Shown here piece by piece: positions 15,568 to 21,148 of a stretch of 21,148 nucleotides of DNA. The DNA is from Chloroflexota bacterium. Its GTDB lineage: Bacteria; Chloroflexota; Anaerolineae; Anaerolineales; UBA4823. How positions within the stretch are numbered: the first letter of the stretch is position 1; each line of letters starts with the position of its first letter. The notes beneath the pieces are model-generated. The model was not told the origin of the DNA. It did no database searches and saw only the letters and a program-made list of their open reading frames with translations. A program made the position numbers and the translations under genes. Location of the stretch: assembly GCA_030669775.1 (NCBI GenBank), contig DAOVCZ010000009.1, positions 1-21,148 of the forward strand, given 5' to 3'.

Positions 15568-17088
15568 ATGGACTTCTTGGACTTCTTGCTTCACCCCCTT
15601 ACATTGGTCACGTTCTTCCCGCTGATGGGCGTGTTAATAATCCTGTTCATGGACAAGGAGAATAAAACCGCCATCCGCTGGACAGCGTTAATCACCTCAT
15701 TGATCACCTTTGGTATTTCTTTGTGGGTGTTGATGCTGTTCAACCCGGCTAATCCCGATCTACAAATGGTGGTCGATATACCATGGATCGAAGTAGCTGG
15801 TTGGGAGATCACCTATTTGATGGGCATTGATGGCCTGAGCATTTTGCTGGTGCTCTTGACGACTTTCCTGACCCCGATCTCGATCCTCTCCACCTGGACC
15901 GCGGTTGAAGAAAGGGTGAAGGAGTTCATGATCTTCTTCTTGTTACTGGAAATCGGCATGGTGGGTGTCTTCCTTTCACTGGATCTATTCCTATTTTATG
16001 TCTTCTGGGAATTCACCCTGGTCCCAATGTATTTCCTGATTGGTGTCTGGGGTGGTCCGAACCGGGTATATGCCGCGGTCAAATTCTTCCTCTACACCAT
16101 GGCAGGATCGATTTTGATGCTGCTGGCGATCCTGTGGTTGGGCATCTCCCAGGGAACTTTCTCCGTCCCGGAGCTGGTCGCTACCGCCTCGATCCCTGGA
16201 AATATTCAAATCTGGCTCTTCCTGGCCTTTGCGGCAGCTTTTGCCATTAAAGTCCCCATGTGGCCGCTGCATTCATGGTTGCCTGATGCCCACGTGGAAG
16301 CCCCCACTGCAGGTTCTGTGATCCTGGCGGGTGTCTTGCTGAAGATGGGTACTTACGGCTTCCTGCGCTTCAATCTCTCGCTGTTCCCCGAAGCTTCCGT
16401 CAAGCTGGCCCCGTGGATTGCGGTGCTGGCGGTGATTGGCATCTTGTACGGTGCCATGGTTTCTTATGCCCAGAAGGATGTCAAGATGCTGGTTGCCTAT
16501 TCATCGGTCAGCCACCTGGGCTTCGTAATGCTGGGATTGTTTGCGATTAATTCACAGGGCATTGAAGGGGGCATATTGCAGATGATCAACCATGGCATCA
16601 GCACGGGAGCGTTGTTCCTTGTCGTCGGTATGATCTATGAAAGACGCCATACGCGCGATATGGATGCTTTTGGCGGCTTGTGGAAGGTGATGCCGGTTTA
16701 CGCCGCAATGACCCTGATCGTGGTCTTGTCTTCTATGGGTTTGCCTGGTTTGAATGGATTTGTGGGTGAATTTACCATATTACTGGGTGCGTTTGGCTCA
16801 AAAGTACTCAACAATCCCTGGTTCGCTGCTCTGGCGGCTGTTGGTGTGATCCTGGCCGCTGTCTATCTGCTCTACATGTTTAATAAGATGTTCATGGGAC
16901 CGGTAGATAAAGATGAAAACCGCAGGCTATTTGATCTTAACTTACGAGAAATCGTCACCCTCGTGCCGCTGCTGATCCTTATCTTCTGGATCGGTCTATA
17001 TCCCTCACCATTTTTCAATTTGATGGAAGCTTCGGTAACTAAGCTGGTTGAATCGATACAGGTCGCGGCGATGGCTGGACTGCCGTGA
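15568..17088 (+). CDS. nuoM: NADH-quinone oxidoreductase subunit M (proton pump)
   Basis: This antiporter-like (MrpD-related) subunit in the middle of the membrane arm is 506 aa with about 14 helices. The pumping Glu148 lies in FWEFTLVPMYFLIG. Lys228 lies in FAIKVPMWPLHSWLPDAHVEAPTAGS, with the broken-helix region and conserved His following. QKDVKMLVAYSSVSHLGFV precedes the second half of the inverted repeat. GAGG (15557-15560) is 7 nt before the ATG. The gene follows nuoL by 81 nt and precedes nuoN by 19 nt. Confidence 0.97.
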   Translation: MDFLDFLLHPLTLVTFFPLMGVLIILFMDKENKTAIRWTALITSLITFGISLWVLMLFNPANPDLQMVVDIPWIEVAGWEITYLMGIDGLSILLVLLTTFLTPISILSTWTAVEERVKEFMIFFLLLEIGMVGVFLSLDLFLFYVFWEFTLVPMYFLIGVWGGPNRVYAAVKFFLYTMAGSILMLLAILWLGISQGTFSVPELVATASIPGNIQIWLFLAFAAAFAIKVPMWPLHSWLPDAHVEAPTAGSVILAGVLLKMGTYGFLRFNLSLFPEASVKLAPWIAVLAVIGILYGAMVSYAQKDVKMLVAYSSVSHLGFVMLGLFAINSQGIEGGILQMINHGISTGALFLVVGMIYERRHTRDMDAFGGLWKVMPVYAAMTLIVVLSSMGLPGLNGFVGEFTILLGAFGSKVLNNPWFAALAAVGVILAAVYLLYMFNKMFMGPVDKDENRRLFDLNLREIVTLVPLLILIFWIGLYPSPFFNLMEASVTKLVESIQVAAMAGLP

Positions 17089-17107
17089 TGACTGAAAGAA
17101 GGCTCAA

Positions 17108-18565
17108 ATGACCCTGGGAGAATTAACCGCCAACCTGATAAAAATCTTGCCCTTGTGTATTGTCATAGTTTGGGCATGTGTGATTTTGTTGGTGGATTTA
17201 TTTATTCCGAAAGAACGGAAGGCATGGACAGCAATCCTGTCTGCGATTGGTCTGCTGGTTGCCATGGGTTTCTCAATTGCCCAAACTGGAGTCGATACTG
17301 AAGCCTTTGGGGGCATGCTGGTGGTAGATGGCTTCTCTCAATTCCTGACCATTCTGGTGCTTTCCACCGGTTTGGCTGCTGTTATGTTGTCATATGATTA
17401 CCTGAACCGCCTTGGAATTCAGCGCGGCGAGTACTACGTACTACTGATGTTCTCGATCAGCGGGATAATGCTGATGGCTATGGCCGCGGACCTGATCGTG
17501 ATCTTCCTCGCTCTGGAACTGCTCTCTATCCCCTTGTACGTATTGGCTGGTTTCGCCCGACCGCGCACGGATTCAGAAGAAGCTGCGATCAAGTATTTCT
17601 TATTGGGGGCTTTTGCCAGCGGATTCTTGGTCTACGGTGTGGCGATCGTGTTTGGCGCAACTGGATACACCGGGTTGACTGATATTCTCCAGTCTATTCA
17701 AGGCGGTTCTGTTGATATGTCCTTGCTGGCAATCGGGGCTGCTTTGATCCTAGTTGGGTTAGGGTTCAAGGTTGCTGCAGTACCCTTCCACATGTGGACA
17801 CCAGATGTATATCAGGGTGCGCCATCCTCGGTTACTGCTTTTATGGCAGTGGGTGCCAAAGTCGGTGGTTTTGCTGCGCTAATGCGCATCTTTGTCACCT
17901 CTTTTGGGGTCCTGGCGATGGACTTCACCGCCGTGCTGTGGGGTTTAGCCGCCTTGACGATGATTTTGGGAAATGTGGTTGCGATTGCCCAGAAGAATAT
18001 TAAACGTATGCTGGCCTATTCGAGCATTGCCCAGGCTGGCTATATCCTAATGGCTTTGGTTCCTTACGGGCAGAAGGATGTCATCGTTGATGCGATCGCG
18101 GCCGCCTTGTTATACCTGATCGCCTATGCGTTTATGAGTTTCGCCGCCTGGGCAGTGGTGATCACTTTAGAGAAAGCCGAGGGCGAGGGTTTGCAGCTCA
18201 GCGATTATGCAGGATTGGGCCGCAAGTACCCAGTTTTAGCAGCTATAATGACCGTGTCGATGCTCTCTTTCACGGGGATACCACCTACGCTGGGGTTTAT
18301 TGGAAAATTCTACCTGTTTCGCAGCGTCGTCGAGGGTGGCTTTATTTGGCTGGCGATTATCGGCGTGCTCACTTCGCTTGTCTCCGCTTACTACTATTTG
18401 CGGGTAGTGATCTATATGTACATGCAGGATGGCGAACCAGTCGCCCAGCGTGATAACTGGGTCTACCTGACCGCAGCAGTGACCGGAGTGGGGATGATAG
18501 TTCTGGGTATATTTTCCCTTCCGCTGCTAAAGTGGGCATACCAGGCTGCCATATCAGCCTTCTAA
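17108..18565 (+). CDS. nuoN: NADH-quinone oxidoreductase subunit N (proton pump)
   Basis: This antiporter-like subunit sits proximal to the NuoK/NuoJ part of the membrane arm, 485 aa with about 14 helices. Conserved elements are FLALELLSIPLYVLAGF with the pumping Glu, LGFKVAAVPFHMWTPDVYQGAPSSVTAFM with the Lys and broken helix, and AQKNIKRMLAYSSIAQAGYI. An AAGG ribosome site lies 5 nt before the ATG. It is the last gene of the operon, and a strong terminator begins 8 nt after its stop codon. Confidence 0.97.
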   Translation: MTLGELTANLIKILPLCIVIVWACVILLVDLFIPKERKAWTAILSAIGLLVAMGFSIAQTGVDTEAFGGMLVVDGFSQFLTILVLSTGLAAVMLSYDYLNRLGIQRGEYYVLLMFSISGIMLMAMAADLIVIFLALELLSIPLYVLAGFARPRTDSEEAAIKYFLLGAFASGFLVYGVAIVFGATGYTGLTDILQSIQGGSVDMSLLAIGAALILVGLGFKVAAVPFHMWTPDVYQGAPSSVTAFMAVGAKVGGFAALMRIFVTSFGVLAMDFTAVLWGLAALTMILGNVVAIAQKNIKRMLAYSSIAQAGYILMALVPYGQKDVIVDAIAAALLYLIAYAFMSFAAWAVVITLEKAEGEGLQLSDYAGLGRKYPVLAAIMTVSMLSFTGIPPTLGFIGKFYLFRSVVEGGFIWLAIIGVLTSLVSAYYYLRVVIYMYMQDGEPVAQRDNWVYLTAAVTGVGMIVLGIFSLPLLKWAYQAAISAF

Positions 18566-18572
18566 TGTATAC

Positions 18573-18610
18573 CGCCCTCTGAGTGTAATAATCTCGGAGG
18601 GCGATTTTTT
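18573..18610 (+). terminator. Intrinsic terminator of the nuo operon
   Basis: An 11-bp stem, CGCCCTCTGAG (18573-18583) with CTCGGAGGGCG (18593-18603), one wobble pair, has a 9-nt loop and is followed by ATTTTTT (18604-18610). The opposite side lacks an A-rich tract, so it should act mainly on plus-strand transcription and mark the end of the nuo transcript before convergent lipA. Confidence 0.92.
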
Positions 18611-18635
18611 CTCCAGTCAGTTATTTAATTATTTA

Positions 18636-19574
18636 TCAGGAAGTCCCGTACAGCTTGCGGTGTACAATGCTCAGGGCGAGCACCTGCTCGGCGGCATGAT
18701 AAGAAGAGCGTACCAGCGGACCAATCTCAACCCACCTAAAACCGATTTCGCGGCCGAATTCTCTCAGCTCCCCGAATTCCTCGAGAGTGTAATATCGGGA
18801 AATGGGTAGGTGTTTCTTGCTGGGCTGCAGGTACTGTCCGACGGTCAGTATATCTACTCCCCAGCTGCGTTGATCGCGCATTACACTCTTGACTTCATCA
18901 ATGTTTTCACCGAGGCCGACCATGATCCCAGATTTAGTAAGAACTTCCGGATCGAGCTCTTTGGCGTTAGATAATATGGCCGCGGCCCATTCGTAGCGGT
19001 CTTGGGGCTGAACTGCCTTGAACAAGCGCGGAACGGTCTCTACATTGTGGTTGAGTATCTCGGGACGGGCGTTCATAACGATCTTCAAGGCTTCCGGGCT
19101 GCCTTTGAAATCGGGGATCAAGACCTCAATTGAGCAGCCGGGATGCAGCTCACGGATTCGCCGGATAACCATGGCGAATATCGGCGCGCCACCATCCTTG
19201 CGATCATCACGGTTAACGCTGGTGATGACCGCATGCTTCAGGTCCATCGCCTTGACCGCTTGGGCAATGCGTTCAGGCTCCATCCAATCTATAGGGGATG
19301 GCTGACCGCGCTTGATATCGCAAAAACCACAGGTGCGGGTGCAGACATCACCCAGCATGAGGAAAGTGGCTGTCCCAGCTCCCCAGCACTCGCCAAGGTT
19401 GGGGCACATGGCTTCTTCGCACACGGTGTGGAGTTCTTTCGAGCGCATCAGGTCCTGCAACCACTCGTAAGCCTCCCCAGAGGGGGCGCGCACTTTGATC
19501 CAGTCTGGACGAGGCAGCGGGGTGGTGTTCTCACCTACAGGTTTTATCCGGTCACGGGTGGGGGTATGAGGCAT
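18636..19574 (-). CDS. lipA: Lipoyl synthase
   Basis: This radical-SAM enzyme inserts two sulfur atoms into protein-bound octanoyl groups to make lipoyl cofactors for 2-oxoacid dehydrogenases and the glycine cleavage system, 312 aa, cytoplasmic. The auxiliary [4Fe-4S] cluster motif is C-x4-C-x5-C (Cys52, 57, 63; CEEAMCPNLGEC). The radical-SAM motif is C-x3-C-x2-C (Cys78, 82, 85; CTRTCGFC). The C-terminal RSSYHA (Arg289-Ser290) supplies the serine ligand of the auxiliary cluster. AGGA lies 6 nt upstream of the ATG. It is convergent with nuo and lies 206 bp downstream of nfeD on the same strand. No lipB or lipoylated-enzyme gene is adjacent in this window. Confidence 0.96.
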   Translation of the reverse strand: MPHTPTRDRIKPVGENTTPLPRPDWIKVRAPSGEAYEWLQDLMRSKELHTVCEEAMCPNLGECWGAGTATFLMLGDVCTRTCGFCDIKRGQPSPIDWMEPERIAQAVKAMDLKHAVITSVNRDDRKDGGAPIFAMVIRRIRELHPGCSIEVLIPDFKGSPEALKIVMNARPEILNHNVETVPRLFKAVQPQDRYEWAAAILSNAKELDPEVLTKSGIMVGLGENIDEVKSVMRDQRSWGVDILTVGQYLQPSKKHLPISRYYTLEEFGELREFGREIGFRWVEIGPLVRSSYHAAEQVLALSIVHRKLYGTS

Positions 19575-19780
19575 ATGTTTTCCTGTTCATTACCGTTAAA
19601 TTCAACTTCTTCTAAATGATGCTCGCTTTGTATTGATAATTCTACCTCAGAACATTGTTTCGCCTGTTAGAAGCAGGTAAATTTCATAAATGGGGTTTGC
19701 CCAAGGCTATGCGTTTCGACTGCACTACGCTCTGCTCAACATGATTTATCAAAAAAAGTAGAAGGAAGATTTTTGGGATC
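19575..19780. other. nfeD-lipA intergenic interval
   Basis: This 206-bp interval has no credible ORF. It holds the lipA ribosome site (AGGA, complement of 19581-19584), the REP-like element at 19709-19744 and a run of seven A on the plus strand (19751-19757; T on the minus strand). That T run follows nfeD but has no GC-rich hairpin before it, so a terminator is not supported. No convincing lipA promoter was found by eye. Confidence 0.5.
19709..19744. repeat. REP-like imperfect palindromic element
   Basis: In the nfeD-lipA interval, the stretch from ATGCGTTTCGAC to GCTCAACATGA contains an imperfect inverted repeat around TGCACTACGCTCTGCT (GCA...TGC arms, TTCGA-like and TCAAC ends). Its form (TTTCGACT ... 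GCTCAACA) resembles short dispersed intergenic repeats that I associate with environmental Chloroflexota and other genomes. Only one copy is in this window, so its repeat nature is inferred from resemblance. Confidence 0.35.
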
Positions 19781-21103
19781 CTACTGCTGCACCTGGCGCA
19801 CGATCACTCTCACCCCTTTGACCTCAATCACCTCTACCGGAGTTCCTTCCGGGATTGGCTCTTGGCCCTCGGCCAGCTCGCTGGTCCACAGTTCCCCATC
19901 CAGCTGGACGGTGCCAATGGGTGAGATCGCACTGCGGGCGGAACCGGTGCGACCGATCAGTGGATCCATACCCATGCGGACCGGCGCTCTCTGAGCACGC
20001 AGGGCGAAGGTCAATATCACAAGGAAAATACCAGCCGTTGCCAAGGAGACCCCGATCACCAAGGGTACGGAAACCCTTAAGAAGGATGGTGTACCGGGTG
20101 AATTGAAGAGCACTAATGAGCCCACGATTAACGAGGCGACACCGGCCGCGGTCAGTGCACCAAGGGTCGGAGTTTTGATATCCAGAACAAATAATACGAA
20201 GGCGATCGCCAGGAAGATTAACCCAAACCAGTTGACCGGTAAAAAACCCAACCCGTAGGCTGCCAAAGCCAGGCAGACCGCCCCGATGAATCCTGCGATC
20301 CAGCCACCTGGACTGGAGAGCTCAATCAGGATCGCTTGCACCCCTATGGTGAGCAGCAGAAAGACAATATTGGGATTGGTGAGCACGCCCAGTAGGCTCT
20401 CAATGAAGGTAGGATCGAATGGGATCAACAAAGCATCGGTAGTATCCAAGGTCACGGATCCATCGATTGTGGTGACTTGGTAGCCATCCAGCTGTTCAAG
20501 TAGATCGGGTACGTTATCGGCGATGAAATCCACCAGGCCGATCTGGTAAGCCTCATTAGCGGTGACAGCATGAGCCGACTCGATGGTCTCTTCGGCGACT
20601 TGGACCGCTTCTTCCCCGCGCTCTTCGGCCAGGGAGCGCACCAGAGCTTTGAGGATATTCTTTTCCTTAGCCTCGATCGTCTCGCCCAGATCTTCACCTT
20701 CAGCCCCGACCGGACTGGCGGCACCGATCGCTGTCTCAGGCGCCATGGCGGAGGCGTGACCGGCCAGGGTGATCACCGTGCCAGCACTGCCAGCGATCGC
20801 TCCTCGAGGGGCAACATAAACCACTACTGGGGTGCTGCTGTTGCGGATCACCTGGACGAACTCATTCATCAAGTCAACACTGCCGCCAGGTGTATCGAGC
20901 ATCAAGACCAGCGCTTCAGCACCCTGCTGTTCGGCACTGGTCAGGCCGCGCTCCAGATAGCCAAGCATAGAAGGAGTTAGGGGACCTTCAGCAGTGAGCA
21001 GCAGGACCGGCGATGTGTTCCCTTGGGCTGATGCTCGCAGTGTAAAAACGGGCAGCAACCAGATCAATGCTAGTGAGAGAAGTAATAAGATCCGTTTAAT
21101 CAT
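19781..21103 (-). CDS. nfeD: NfeD-family membrane protein with N-terminal ClpP-like serine protease domain
   Basis: This is a membrane-anchored protease of the long NfeD (NfeD1b) type, 440 aa. A signal peptide or first helix is visible at about 1-27 (cleavage possible after SAQ). A ClpP/crotonase-like protease domain follows (about 32-205), with the probable catalytic Ser106 (GAIAGSAGT) and Lys148 (IEAKEK). This matches the Ser-Lys dyad known for the archaeal 1510-N protease. Hydrophobic helices lie at about 243-260, 266-285, 290-308, 312-332 and 345-368. The C-terminal NfeD OB-fold domain (about 380-440) begins MGMDPLIGRTG. The family often pairs with stomatin/flotillin-like proteins and is linked to membrane protein quality control. 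No such partner follows here; lipA lies downstream. The gene has no Shine-Dalgarno site, but a TATAAT box sits just before the ATG. Confidence 0.9.
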   Translation of the reverse strand: MIKRILLLLSLALIWLLPVFTLRASAQGNTSPVLLLTAEGPLTPSMLGYLERGLTSAEQQGAEALVLMLDTPGGSVDLMNEFVQVIRNSSTPVVVYVAPRGAIAGSAGTVITLAGHASAMAPETAIGAASPVGAEGEDLGETIEAKEKNILKALVRSLAEERGEEAVQVAEETIESAHAVTANEAYQIGLVDFIADNVPDLLEQLDGYQVTTIDGSVTLDTTDALLIPFDPTFIESLLGVLTNPNIVFLLLTIGVQAILIELSSPGGWIAGFIGAVCLALAAYGLGFLPVNWFGLIFLAIAFVLFVLDIKTPTLGALTAAGVASLIVGSLVLFNSPGTPSFLRVSVPLVIGVSLATAGIFLVILTFALRAQRAPVRMGMDPLIGRTGSARSAISPIGTVQLDGELWTSELAEGQEPIPEGTPVEVIEVKGVRVIVRQVQQ

Positions 21104-21111
21104 ACAGGGTT

Positions 21112-21117
21112 ATTATA
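21112..21117 (-). promoter_or_regulatory. Putative -10 box of nfeD, possible leaderless transcript
   Basis: On the minus strand a perfect TATAAT ends 8 nt before the nfeD ATG, so transcription would start at or next to the start codon. The -35 region is poor (TGAAAC at 17 bp spacing) and overlaps a TTTCATGAAA palindrome (21136-21145). The absence of a Shine-Dalgarno site fits a leaderless mRNA. Confidence 0.45.
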
Positions 21118-21148
21118 AGCCGGATTTGAAGCCAGTTTCATGAAATAA

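Noticed and set aside
18573..18610. The nuo terminator acting bidirectionally for lipA
   Set aside because: On the minus strand the stem is followed by mixed sequence rather than a T-tract.
19751..19780. Run of T on the minus strand after nfeD as an intrinsic terminator
   Set aside because: No GC-rich stem precedes it; only A/T pairing with a short A run is possible.

Overview
The window reads as a chromosomal segment from an anaerobic or facultative member of the Chloroflexota, most likely class Anaerolineae. This is inference: the NuoG cysteine spacing resembles the long Thermus type, the primary sigma factor carries lineage-style insertions, and a short dispersed-repeat-like element is of a kind I associate with these genomes. 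No 16S rRNA or other decisive marker is present.

Layout. Positions 1-88 hold the tail of an upstream unit, possibly the last 23 codons of a gene. Positions 89-3667 carry a primary-type (sigma-70) RNA polymerase sigma factor that starts at TTG. A polytopic membrane protein resembling GT-C glycosyltransferases begins at the very next base after the sigma stop codon. Positions 3668-3850 are a regulatory interval: a near-consensus extended -10 promoter, an imperfect palindrome over the -35 box, and a leader RNA predicted to fold into one long rod-like hairpin. Positions 3851-18565 are a complete 14-gene nuoABCDEFGHIJKLMN operon for proton-pumping NADH:quinone oxidoreductase (complex I), closed by a strong intrinsic terminator. 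All genes look intact, and the cluster-ligating cysteines are present in NuoB, E, F, G and I. On the minus strand, 18636-19574 encodes lipoyl synthase (LipA) and 19781-21103 encodes a long NfeD-family membrane serine protease with an N-terminal ClpP-like domain. These two are separated by 206 bp containing a REP-like element.

How the genes work together. NuoE, F and G form the NADH-oxidising module with FMN and most Fe-S clusters. NuoB, C, D and I pass electrons to quinone. NuoA, H, J, K, L, M and N form the membrane arm that pumps protons. The operon has short gaps, two start/stop overlaps and Shine-Dalgarno sites lying inside preceding genes, as expected for one transcript. LipA supplies lipoate for 2-oxoacid dehydrogenases or the glycine cleavage system. 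The NfeD protein probably serves membrane quality control.

I see no CRISPR array, transposase, defence island or clearly undescribed multi-gene system. The most interesting unexplained element is the structured leader and operator-like promoter of the nuo operon.
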